From Euryarchaeota archaeon UBA557 (GTDB taxonomy: Archaea; Thermoplasmatota; Poseidoniia; Poseidoniales; Thalassarchaeaceae), in NCBI GenBank assembly GCA_002503285.1, contig DARI01000004.1, positions 22,949-86,948 of the forward strand: a stretch of DNA of 64,000 nt. The letters run 5' to 3'. Position numbers and translations under genes: made by a program. Below the pieces are notes generated by a model that did not search any database, was not told where the DNA came from, and was given only the letters and a program-made list of their open reading frames with translations. Below are positions 42,482 to 49,971 of this stretch, in pieces; position 1 is the stretch's first letter; the number at the start of each line of letters is the position of its first letter.

Positions 42482-42632
42482 TATTTTTGTCTATAATATC
42501 TAATTGGTCTAACATTTTTCTACAAGCGGATCTTACTGCATCTGCTACAGAAATAAATTTTTTTTTATCTCCAATATGTAACTTTAAATCATTTAAAATC
42601 TCTTCAGGCATGTCCAAACTTATCTTAGGCAC
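42468..42632 (-). CDS. Ribbon-helix-helix (CopG-like) small regulator
   Basis: A 54-residue protein starting at GTG (42632), with GGAGAG about five bases upstream. It reads PKISLDMPEEILNDLK at the start, then a helix ending SVADAVRSACRKMLDQL, the beta-alpha-alpha pattern of the RHH DNA-binding fold. The stop lies 14 nt inside folE, so it is translated with, and probably transcribed with, the deazaguanine operon. It may be a self-regulating repressor of folE-queE-queC-queD; this is inferred from position only. Missed by frame searches that need ATG. Confidence 0.65.
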   Translation of the reverse strand: MPKISLDMPEEILNDLKLHIGDKKKFISVADAVRSACRKMLDQLDIIDKNNGRR

Positions 42633-42690
42633 ATCTTCTCTCCACAGATGATGAGCAATTAAATATTACTGCGGTATTACTATATGAATA

Positions 42691-42990
42691 TTATCTCATA
42701 CTTTCTAACAAAATATCTAACTCTGGATATGTTTCCATAAGGGCATTTGATTTTATTATTAGTCGTGATAATTGTAATTTAGCTTCATCAACAGATACAC
42801 CTTGTTCTAGTAAATTGGATATTAATGATAAGCCACCTTGGATAATACCTGCATCTAAAAATGCATCATTAGATATGCGACTCGTAACTCTCAAAACTTC
42901 TAAAGAATTTTTTAGAAAGTTTACTTCTGAATTAAGCTTATCCACTTTTAATAAATTAATATCTCCAAAACTCTCAAGTATGGTCTTCAT
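42691..42990 (-). CDS. Uncharacterised small helical protein
   Basis: Not recognised. 99 residues, largely helical with a coiled-coil-like first half (DKLNSEVNFLKNSLEVLRV, heptad-like), no membrane segment and no cysteine. It lies 39 bp downstream of the methylmalonyl-CoA epimerase gene on the same strand and probably ends that transcription unit. A stop-to-next-gene gap of about 58 bp separates it from the RHH regulator start. Confidence 0.5.
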   Translation of the reverse strand: MKTILESFGDINLLKVDKLNSEVNFLKNSLEVLRVTSRISNDAFLDAGIIQGGLSLISNLLEQGVSVDEAKLQLSRLIIKSNALMETYPELDILLESMR

Positions 42991-43029
42991 ATCTAACCCT
43001 GAATATAATTGCTTTTGATTATTTGGAAT

Positions 43030-43431
43030 TTATTCCTGAATTATCTCCACTAATACGCCACCAGTAGATTTAGGATGAATAAATGATATTAATTTTCCAT
43101 CTGCACCTTTAGTTGGTACATCATTAATGATTATTACACCGTTTTCTTTTAATTTATTAATTAAGCCAGCAATGTCACTAACTATTACGGCTAATTGTTG
43201 AATTCCTGGGCCATTCTTAGTGATAAATTTACCAACTGGCGAATTTGAAAATAATGGTTCTAGTAATTCTAATCTAGATCCACTTTCCCCTATTAAGTAC
43301 TGTACTTTAACACCTTGATTTTCTACGATGTGACTTGATGAATCTTTAAATCCGATTAGATTCCAAAATATTTTCGATTTTTTAATAGATTCGGTCGCTA
43401 TGCCAATATGATCTACACTTATCTTAGTCAT
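43030..43431 (-). CDS. mce: Methylmalonyl-CoA epimerase
   Basis: Interconverts (R)- and (S)-methylmalonyl-CoA; VOC-fold metal enzyme. The 133 residues begin ISVDHIGIATESI with the first metal His, then GVKVQYLI, a loop with GPGIQQLAVIVSD (metal ligands Gln/His variant: Q rather than H in GIQQLA) and end in LISFIHPKSTGGVLVEI with the acid. Its start is directly after the mutase stop (no spacer), confirming the pathway. The change of GPGxHHxA to GPGIQQLA is worth noting: in most epimerases this His is a metal ligand. Confidence 0.85.
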   Translation of the reverse strand: MTKISVDHIGIATESIKKSKIFWNLIGFKDSSSHIVENQGVKVQYLIGESGSRLELLEPLFSNSPVGKFITKNGPGIQQLAVIVSDIAGLINKLKENGVIIINDVPTKGADGKLISFIHPKSTGGVLVEIIQE

Positions 43432-44934
43432 CTAAACACCACTTGGAGCGATCCAGGTTCCGAAAACATCAATCATAATCTCATTAACTTCGCCCACAGT
43501 TGAACCAGCTTTAATCGCAGATATTAACGATTCCATTATATTTTCATCAGTCATACATACAGTTTTTAATTTTTTTAGTGCATTATTTATTGCATTGATA
43601 TCACGATTTTCTTTATACTTTTTTAAAGTATTTAATTGCCTTATACTTGCATCATCATCAATCCTAAGGGCCTCGATAGATTCCTCTTCTTCCGTTATAT
43701 GTTCATTTACTCCAACTACTTTTGTAGTTCCTGACTCTACATTTTCAAGATGTTTCCACGCACTCTCATGAATCATACGTTGTTGTATTCCAGCAGAAAT
43801 ACATTCCATTGCTCCTCCAGATTTTTCTATTTTATTCATTATTATATTTGCATCTGCGATCAATTCACTTGTTATTTTTTCGATTAATATTGAACCACTA
43901 AATAAATCAGGATATTCTATAATATTAGTTTCTGATGCTATTACTTGTTGCGTTCTCAGTGCGATTGTTACAGCATCTTGAGTAGGTAACCCAATCGCTT
44001 CATCATAACTATTTGTGTGCAATGATTGAGTTCCGCCTAAAACTGCCGCTAATGCCTGATAAGCTACTCTAATCGTGTTTACCATAGGTTGTTGTGCAGT
44101 TAATGTCACACCTGCAGTTTGTGTATGGAATCTCAACATAGAAGATTTAGGATTTTTAGGATTATATTTTTTCATCATTTCATACCACATTACTCTCGCT
44201 GCACGAAATTTACAAATTTCCTCTACAAAGTTATTATGGCAACCAAAAAAGAATGAAATTCTAGGTGCAAAATCATCTATCTTCAATCCCCTCTTCATAG
44301 CACAATTTACATAGTAGTTAGCATTAGATAATGAAAATGCTAATTCTTCACTTGCAGTACATCCAGCCTCTCTAAGGTGATAACCACTGACAGACACAGT
44401 ATTCCATTTTGGCGTATTCTTATGACACCATTCCATCAAATCTGTAGTTAATCTAATGGAATGTTTTGGAGGATAAACGTACAATCCTCTTGCTATATAT
44501 TCTTTTAAAATATCATTTTGAACTGTCCCAGCTAAATTTTTCCTATCAATTCCATTTTCATCTGCTAAAGCAACATATAATGCTAATAATGTAGTTGCTG
44601 GAGCATTTATAGTCATAGAAGTGGAAACTTTAGATAAATCTATATCATCAAATAATTCTCTCATATCATTAATTGAATCTACTGGGACTCCAACTTTTCC
44701 AACTTCGCCTAATGACATCTTATCATCAGAATCTAGCCCTAATTGGGTCGGTAGGTCAAAGGCTACTGATAATCCTGTTTGCCCTTTGTTTAATAATTCT
44801 TTAAATCTCAAATTCGTTTCTTTTGCAGTGGAAAATCCAGCATATTGACGCATAGTCCATATTTTCTTCTTGTACATCGATTTGTATATGCCATTAGAAT
44901 AAGGGGGTAATCCCGGGGGGTTAAGGTCTCCCAT
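43432..44934 (-). CDS. mcmA1: Methylmalonyl-CoA mutase, large (catalytic) subunit
   Basis: Cobalamin-dependent isomerisation of methylmalonyl-CoA and succinyl-CoA for propionyl-CoA catabolism. The TIM-barrel catalytic domain is clear: WTMRQYAGFSTAKETN, QTGLSVAFDLPTQLG, NAPATTLLALYVAL, the substrate-site RFHTQTAGVTLTAQQP, and TQSLHTNSYDEAIGLPT. At 500 residues it lacks both the C-terminal B12 domain, as in archaeal split mutases, and about 50 residues at the N-terminus that precede NPPGLPPYSNGIY. An in-frame stop lies just upstream of the ATG, so the truncation is real. The separate B12-binding subunit is not in this window. CGGAG precedes the start. Confidence 0.9.
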   Translation of the reverse strand: MGDLNPPGLPPYSNGIYKSMYKKKIWTMRQYAGFSTAKETNLRFKELLNKGQTGLSVAFDLPTQLGLDSDDKMSLGEVGKVGVPVDSINDMRELFDDIDLSKVSTSMTINAPATTLLALYVALADENGIDRKNLAGTVQNDILKEYIARGLYVYPPKHSIRLTTDLMEWCHKNTPKWNTVSVSGYHLREAGCTASEELAFSLSNANYYVNCAMKRGLKIDDFAPRISFFFGCHNNFVEEICKFRAARVMWYEMMKKYNPKNPKSSMLRFHTQTAGVTLTAQQPMVNTIRVAYQALAAVLGGTQSLHTNSYDEAIGLPTQDAVTIALRTQQVIASETNIIEYPDLFSGSILIEKITSELIADANIIMNKIEKSGGAMECISAGIQQRMIHESAWKHLENVESGTTKVVGVNEHITEEEESIEALRIDDDASIRQLNTLKKYKENRDINAINNALKKLKTVCMTDENIMESLISAIKAGSTVGEVNEIMIDVFGTWIAPSGV

Positions 44935-44971
44935 ATAACTCCGAGACGGTTAGGTAACATGAACAATGCTA

Positions 44972-45451
44972 TTATTCGTGTACGCCATGTGCTCCGTGAG
45001 CGTGGCCGTGAGTCAGCTCTTCTTCACTAGCATCCCTAATTTCGATTACCGTTACACTAAATTTTAGTATTTTTCCAGCCATGGGATGATTAAAATCAAT
45101 TTTTACGACATCTTCCATAACTTCAACTATTGTGAATTGCATTGGCCCATTTTCACTTTGAGCCTGAAACATCATCCCAATTTCTAATTCTTCGGGAAAT
45201 TGATCTCGAGGCATTTCTTGAATTGCTTCTTCATTTCTATTTCCGTATGCATCTTCCGGTGTTAATGTAAACTCCCTTGTTTCATCAATCTCTGCACCAA
45301 TCAATTCTCTTTCAAATCCTTCTATCATATTCTTGTGTCCTACTAAAAACGCCATAGGATCTTTATCTTTGCTTGAATCAAAAACTTCTTCTGATTCCGG
45401 AAATGTTCCTGTATAATGCACCGTTACTACTTTATTATTTTCTACCTTCAT
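44972..45451 (-). CDS. slyD: FKBP-type peptidyl-prolyl isomerase (SlyD-like)
   Basis: Folding catalyst and chaperone. The FKBP domain surrounds an inserted IF domain: VTVHYTGTFPESEEVFDSS, FLVGHKNMIEGFE, then the insert from about 70 to 120 (EEAIQEMPRDQFPEEL to VVKIDFNHPMAGKIL), then the C-terminal FKBP strand. The end is histidine-rich (HGHAHGAHGVHE), as in metal-binding SlyD. ATG at 45451 is chosen: the upstream stop gives GGTGA at the right distance, while GTG at 45460 overlaps that gene. Follows the basic protein gene closely. Confidence 0.88.
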   Translation of the reverse strand: MKVENNKVVTVHYTGTFPESEEVFDSSKDKDPMAFLVGHKNMIEGFERELIGAEIDETREFTLTPEDAYGNRNEEAIQEMPRDQFPEELEIGMMFQAQSENGPMQFTIVEVMEDVVKIDFNHPMAGKILKFSVTVIEIRDASEEELTHGHAHGAHGVHE

Positions 45452-45456
45452 TTTAT

Positions 45457-46272
45457 TCACCTTCTTGTTGTGTAATTATCTATAATTTTAGATAATGATT
45501 TGTGTTGAGATTCATCTATTATCCCCTCTTCTAATTTTTCAGTAATATATTCTCTTGATTGTTGAATTGATTGCCTCTCGCCTTTAGCCCATATGCTTGC
45601 TAACATATTTGACCTATATTCCTCTGCTACATTTATTTTGATAAGCAGACTTCGCATTTCATATTTATATTCCATATGTTTGCTTCTATCTAGTCTTTTG
45701 AGTCTGGTTGCGGGTTGGTAATTTTTTTGCCTAGATCGGGGCCTAGGTTTTCTAATTACTGCTGCTGGTTTGGCTTTCAATTTGGCTGCGGTATCCTTAG
45801 TCGTTGATATCACATTAGCCCTAATTCTACTTTTTTCGATTAATTCCATAGCTTTCGTACTTGGTAGAATTTCTATTTCGGGAGTCACTATGATATTTTT
45901 CTTTTTTAAACCAATTCCCTTTTTAGGTGAATGCCCTAGTATTTGTTGTTCCATAACTGATTCCGCTTCTGTTGTATCATGAGACATTAAAATATTTTCT
46001 TTTATAGATTCTTCCTTTGAATCAATAATTGGAATGTTTTCTTCGTCTGATGTAACATCCTTTTCAATGTTTTTTATTGGATGTTGAATCTTAGTATTTG
46101 GTAACGGTATAACTTTTCTAACTGGTTTTGGAATATGATTTTTATCAGGAACTATGGGTGTTTTAGTAGTACTCTTGTTACGATCTGTAGGTGCTTTTTT
46201 TACAGGTCGAGGTGGTAAATTTCCGCCAAATACATTTCGAGGTTCGACCTTTGGTCTCCTTCTACGCTGCAC
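45457..46272 (-). CDS. Basic, largely disordered protein
   Basis: Not recognised. 271 residues, starting GTG with MQRRRRPKVEP. The first 200 residues are lysine-, proline- and serine-rich and look disordered. The last 80 (from about 190) include a helical segment with SKHMEYKYEMRSLLIKI and REYITEKLEEGIIDESQHKSL, which may be the folded part. The strong basic charge suggests nucleic acid contact; nothing proves it. Lies between kae1 and slyD in the same direction, 5 bp before the latter. Confidence 0.5.
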   Translation of the reverse strand: MQRRRRPKVEPRNVFGGNLPPRPVKKAPTDRNKSTTKTPIVPDKNHIPKPVRKVIPLPNTKIQHPIKNIEKDVTSDEENIPIIDSKEESIKENILMSHDTTEAESVMEQQILGHSPKKGIGLKKKNIIVTPEIEILPSTKAMELIEKSRIRANVISTTKDTAAKLKAKPAAVIRKPRPRSRQKNYQPATRLKRLDRSKHMEYKYEMRSLLIKINVAEEYRSNMLASIWAKGERQSIQQSREYITEKLEEGIIDESQHKSLSKIIDNYTTRR

Positions 46273-46323
46273 TGTTTAATCGATCTCCATTTCTTTCGAC
46301 TAAAGGGGGTTTGATAAGGCTTC

Positions 46324-47331
46324 TCAATCCCATATAACCTTGGTATGGTCTGTTCTTAACATAGGATTAATTGAACTATCTTCTAAACTGGTCTTAAATC
46401 CAACATTATGTAACAATCGCCCTAATTCTGCTATCATTGTCCCATTATCTATACAGAATTTTTTTTCAGGCCAATATGCAGTTGCTCCTCGTTCCTCGCA
46501 CATAATTTGAGCCATTTCTCTAATCCTAGAATTACAAGCTACTCCTCCGCCGAGTAATAATTCTGTTTTACCAGTATGCGCCATTGCTCTTTCTGCCACT
46601 TCTATGCATGATGCGAATGCATGTTCTTGTAAAGACCAAGATATTGATTCTAAGGAATCTCCTGCTAATACTCTTCTTTGAGCTGCTGTTAACATTCCAG
46701 AAAAACCCATATCCATTCCTTGAACGCCGTATGGTAGATCTATTAATTTATCTTCATAATCTAAATTATTAGTAAATTCACTCGCTAATTTTTCTATTTT
46801 AGGGCCACCAGGAAATGGTAATCCTTGGTTTCTGGCAAATTTATCTAACATATTACCTATTCCTATATCCAAAGTTTCCCCCATGACTCTATATTTTTCT
46901 CTAGATTTGGCAATAACTTGAGTATTTCCACCACTTACATACAATAAAACGGGGTCGATACATCCAGTTTGATTTCTTCCTATCTCTATGTGTGCTATAC
47001 AATGGTTAACACCAATGAGTGGAATATCCCACGATTTAGATAATGTTCTTGCTATACTTGCGCCCACTCTAAGGCACGGACCTAAACCCGGTCCTTGACT
47101 AAAAGCTATTGCTTCTACATTGTTTTGTTTAAACATTTCAGAGTTTGTAACTCCATTTAATAAATTTGATACTTGAGAACAATGGTAATCTGCAGCCTCT
47201 CTAGGATGAATCCCTCCTTCTTCTGGCCTGAATAAATTGGAATAGGAGTCCGACACCTTTCCATCTAAATCTACCATCCCAAATGATAATGTGTGAGCAG
47301 TACTTTCTATCCCAAGTACTACTCCGCCCAT
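46324..47331 (-). CDS. kae1: Kae1, tRNA N6-threonylcarbamoyladenosine transferase (KEOPS)
   Basis: Catalytic subunit of the KEOPS complex, transferring the threonylcarbamoyl group to A37 of ANN-decoding tRNAs. The ASKHA fold has VLGIESTAHTLSFG at the start, the metal motif H110-x3-H114 (HCIAHIEIG), PHGVQG-like YGVQGMDMGFSG, and GGGVACNSRIREM near the end. At 335 residues it is Kae1 alone, without the fused Bud32 kinase found in some archaea. The ATG at 47331 keeps it clear of the divergent hutI; the longer reading to 47418 overlaps hutI. No other KEOPS genes nearby. Confidence 0.9.
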   Translation of the reverse strand: MGGVVLGIESTAHTLSFGMVDLDGKVSDSYSNLFRPEEGGIHPREAADYHCSQVSNLLNGVTNSEMFKQNNVEAIAFSQGPGLGPCLRVGASIARTLSKSWDIPLIGVNHCIAHIEIGRNQTGCIDPVLLYVSGGNTQVIAKSREKYRVMGETLDIGIGNMLDKFARNQGLPFPGGPKIEKLASEFTNNLDYEDKLIDLPYGVQGMDMGFSGMLTAAQRRVLAGDSLESISWSLQEHAFASCIEVAERAMAHTGKTELLLGGGVACNSRIREMAQIMCEERGATAYWPEKKFCIDNGTMIAELGRLLHNVGFKTSLEDSSINPMLRTDHTKVIWD

Positions 47332-47379
47332 GAATCCCGACAGAGGTATACCTTTGAAGTCTAACTCCTTCCTGTAAAC

Positions 47380-48672
47380 GTGAAGACGTTTATTCTCAAC
47401 TGTGGTGAAATTGCTCATCTCTCAAGAGGTGATACATCAATGCCCCTTTCTGGAGCTGAAATGACCGATTTTGATAATCTAATTTATCAGCCTGGATACG
47501 CAATTATAATTGAAAAGGGCATTATATCAAAAATTAGCAATAATGAAGAAATTATAAATGAATTTGTACCATGGTTTCAAGGTGGAGACATTAAAACTGA
47601 AGAATATAATATAATTGATGCACGCCAATCCGCGTTAACTCCTGGCTTTGTAGACTCACATTCCCATCTAGTTTGGTCTGGTGATAGATCAAATGAATTA
47701 TCATTAAGGCAGAATGGAAAATCATATGCAGATATATCTAAATTAGGTGGAGGCATTAAGAAAACTGTCAATGCAACAAGGGAGGAATCTTTAAAATCTT
47801 TAATTGATACTTCATTAAGACGTGCCGATATCGCAATTTCTTTGGGTACAACTACCCTTGAGGTAAAAAGTGGTTATGGATTAAATAACTTGACAGAGAT
47901 TAAATCGCTAAAGGCTATTGATGAGGTTTCTAAAAATAGTAGTTGTAAAATTAACCCAACTTGGTTAGGTGCACATGATTTTCCAGATGATAAGTTGAGG
48001 TCAGATTATATAGACGAATTAATCAATATCCAACTTCCCAACATAGTAGAGGATAATCTAGCTAAATATGTGGATGTGTTCTGTGAACCCGGTTGGTATA
48101 CTGCTGAAGAAACGGAGATTATAGTCAATGAATCAAAAAAACTCGGTCTAACACCAAGATTGCATGTTGATGAATTTATTGACTCTGGAGGATTAAAATT
48201 AGCAACAGAATTAGGTTCTGTTAGTGGCGATCATGTGGCTTACTCTAGCGATGAATCCAGATCTTTCGCTAGTTCTAATAATACAATGCAAACATTCTTG
48301 CCGGGTACCCCATATGTTTTAGGAAAACCTATTTCGTTACCAATTACTCAATGTATCGATGAGAGTTGGAGTTTTTCAATAGCATCTGATTTCAATCCTA
48401 ATTGTCCCTCATTGTCTTTGCCATTTGTAGGTAGTCTTTTATCTCATAGATTAAATATTGATCCTATTATTAGTTTAATTGCAGCCACTAGAAATCCTGC
48501 AACAACGATCTTAGATAAGTCGACAACTGGTTGTCTTAATGTTGGCGCTCCAGCTGATATTAATTTCTTATGGTCTAACTATATTTCAGGATGGTGTCAG
48601 ACTCCCGGTATGAATCCAATTTGTAAAACTATGATTAACGGAAACATTGTAAATTCTAATAAAGTTATTTGA
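47380..48672 (+). CDS. hutI: Imidazolonepropionase
   Basis: Hydrolyses imidazolone-5-propionate to N-formimino-glutamate, third step of histidine breakdown. Amidohydrolase fold with metal motif HSHLVW (about residues 91-96), SYADISKLGGGI, VKSGYGL, the conserved HVDEF and the SGDHVAYSSDE region, then ASDFNPNCPS. The 430 residues are normal. Starts at GTG (47380), 48 bp from the divergent kae1 start. The other Hut genes lie on the minus strand 1.3 kb further on, separated by the zinc-ribbon gene, tRNA-Val and AlaX, so hutI is expressed from its own promoter. Confidence 0.92.
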   Translation: MKTFILNCGEIAHLSRGDTSMPLSGAEMTDFDNLIYQPGYAIIIEKGIISKISNNEEIINEFVPWFQGGDIKTEEYNIIDARQSALTPGFVDSHSHLVWSGDRSNELSLRQNGKSYADISKLGGGIKKTVNATREESLKSLIDTSLRRADIAISLGTTTLEVKSGYGLNNLTEIKSLKAIDEVSKNSSCKINPTWLGAHDFPDDKLRSDYIDELINIQLPNIVEDNLAKYVDVFCEPGWYTAEETEIIVNESKKLGLTPRLHVDEFIDSGGLKLATELGSVSGDHVAYSSDESRSFASSNNTMQTFLPGTPYVLGKPISLPITQCIDESWSFSIASDFNPNCPSLSLPFVGSLLSHRLNIDPIISLIAATRNPATTILDKSTTGCLNVGAPADINFLWSNYISGWCQTPGMNPICKTMINGNIVNSNKVI

Positions 48673-48796
48673 TACTACTATCAATTAATATTAGATTTGG
48701 TGCTATTATTATAATTTTACAATTATGAAAAATAAGAATTTCTAATAATCATATTTATTTGTTGAAAATCTATAAAATAATGTAATTACCTTATGG

Positions 48797-48816
48797 CTGA
48801 TAACCACAGTTATCAG
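48797..48816. repeat. Perfect inverted repeat, operator or hairpin candidate
   Basis: CTGATAAC, four bases (CACA), GTTATCAG: a perfect 8-bp inverted repeat within the 270-bp gap between hutI and the zinc-ribbon gene. As RNA it would make a hairpin; no run of T follows directly. As DNA it could be a regulator site. The rest of the gap (48673-48941) is AT-rich, with nothing else recognised. Confidence 0.4.
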
Positions 48817-48941
48817 AATTTAATTTATGAAACAATTATTAAATATCCACGCAGTATAACGTTTTTATAAAAAAACTACAAATGGCACCGAAATCCCCCT
48901 ATGGCAGGGTTAAAAATTAATGTCGTTATGCGAGATACGAT

Positions 48942-49091
48942 ATGATCATAAATGGGTTTTGTCTAAAATGTAAATCATATGGAAATATGTCCAACGTACA
49001 GATGGTGACTATGAAAAATGGAAGAACACGAGCATCTGGTCTTTGTATGGAAAATAATTGTAATGGAAAGATATCCAAAATTGTATCATGA
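48942..49091 (+). CDS. DUF5679-like small zinc ribbon
   Basis: 49-residue protein with four cysteines in two pairs, C7-x2-C10 and C35-x4-C40. The intervening VQMVTMKNGRTRASGLC matches the DUF5679 family, small zinc ribbons with a CxKCK, VTMKNGR, GxC pattern common in archaea. Function of the family is unknown. Starts at ATG (48942). Preceded by the AT-rich gap with the inverted repeat and followed 57 bp later by tRNA-Val. Too short for usual ORF cut-offs. Confidence 0.75.
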   Translation: MIINGFCLKCKSYGNMSNVQMVTMKNGRTRASGLCMENNCNGKISKIVS

Positions 49092-49148
49092 TTTCTGAAA
49101 TAATACAGAATCCTTCATTTGGAATGTCAATGCCGCTTAGCTTACCTA

Positions 49149-49224
49149 GGGCTCGTGGTCTAGGGGTTATGACGCCACCTTGACATGGTGGAGATCGCAG
49201 GTTCAATTCCTGCCGAGCCCACCA
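49149..49224 (+). tRNA. tRNA-Val (GAC anticodon)
   Basis: Cloverleaf: acceptor stem GGGCTCG pairs with CGAGCCC (49214-49220). The anticodon stem CCACC/GGTGG holds the loop TTGACAT, with the anticodon GAC at 49181-49183. The T stem GCAGG/CCTGC has the loop TTCAATT. Discriminator A at 49221 and CCA encoded at 49222-49224. Decodes GUC and GUU. No intron seen. Cognate ValRS is at 25304. Confidence 0.95.
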
Positions 49225-49255
49225 ATAGGTTCAAACCTATTTAAGTAATATTTCA

Positions 49256-49966
49256 TTAATAAGTAATTCTTAATTTACCTGCGCCTTTAGATTTAACATT
49301 CTTTATATTTAGATTATCTAATAAACCTATATTGTCAACATGAGTCCCTCCGCAAGGGCATAAATCAATTCCTTCTATCTCAACAACTCTCAAGTTTTTT
49401 ACAGAGGTAGGTATTCTTTCTAAAAAATTTGTATGTCTCATCTTCTCATGGGATTTAATTTTCTCTCTGTCCCACTGATAAATATTTACTGCGGCATTAG
49501 TTTTTATAATTTCATTAAAACTAGTTTCTAATATCTCTGCACTAAATTTATCTCTATCGGGAAAAAAGAGATCCAACCTTGTATGTTCCTGGCTTATTTG
49601 ATTTCCCACCGTTTCGGCATCAAATATATCATTAGCCAATGCAGAAACAATATGCTGAGTAGTATGTAATTTTGTATTCTTATTTCTTGATATACTGTCA
49701 ATTTCACAAGATATAATATCGTCTACAACAAATAAATCTGAATTTATAACTGGATGTTGAATGAAATCACCTGGTAACGTTTCCATAAAATTACTTTCAA
49801 AATTATCTCCAATAAAGATTCCAATATCTCCTGGTTGACCTCCACCTCTAGGAAAACAATAACTTTCGGATAACATAATGTTGTTTTCATTTATCTCTAC
49901 AACTTGTGCACTGAATGGAGGGGGATTAAGTCCAGGATGGATTTTCATATGTAATCTTTCTTGCAT
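49256..49966 (-). CDS. alaX: AlaX, alanyl-tRNA editing protein
   Basis: Stand-alone editing enzyme that hydrolyses Ser-tRNA(Ala) (or Gly-). Domains: an N-terminal beta-barrel with SYCFPRGGGQPGDIG and the second domain with metal ligands HTTQH and CPCGGTH. 236 residues with the N-terminal barrel corresponds to a type II (AlaX-M) protein. The ATG at 49966 is preferred because the hutH stop region supplies AGGTGA; the GTG 9 bases earlier overlaps hutH. It is the last gene of the Hut transcription unit but functionally unrelated. Confidence 0.88.
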   Translation of the reverse strand: MQERLHMKIHPGLNPPPFSAQVVEINENNIMLSESYCFPRGGGQPGDIGIFIGDNFESNFMETLPGDFIQHPVINSDLFVVDDIISCEIDSISRNKNTKLHTTQHIVSALANDIFDAETVGNQISQEHTRLDLFFPDRDKFSAEILETSFNEIIKTNAAVNIYQWDREKIKSHEKMRHTNFLERIPTSVKNLRVVEIEGIDLCPCGGTHVDNIGLLDNLNIKNVKSKGAGKLRITY

Positions 49967-49971
49967 AAATT

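Noticed and set aside
39723..42632. Deazaguanine defence island (Dpd DNA modification or Qat-type antiviral system)
   Set aside because: Only synthesis genes folE, queE, queC and queD and a small regulator are present; no dpd, nuclease or helicase partners lie beside them. The fusion is reported as unusual, but a defence role is not claimed.
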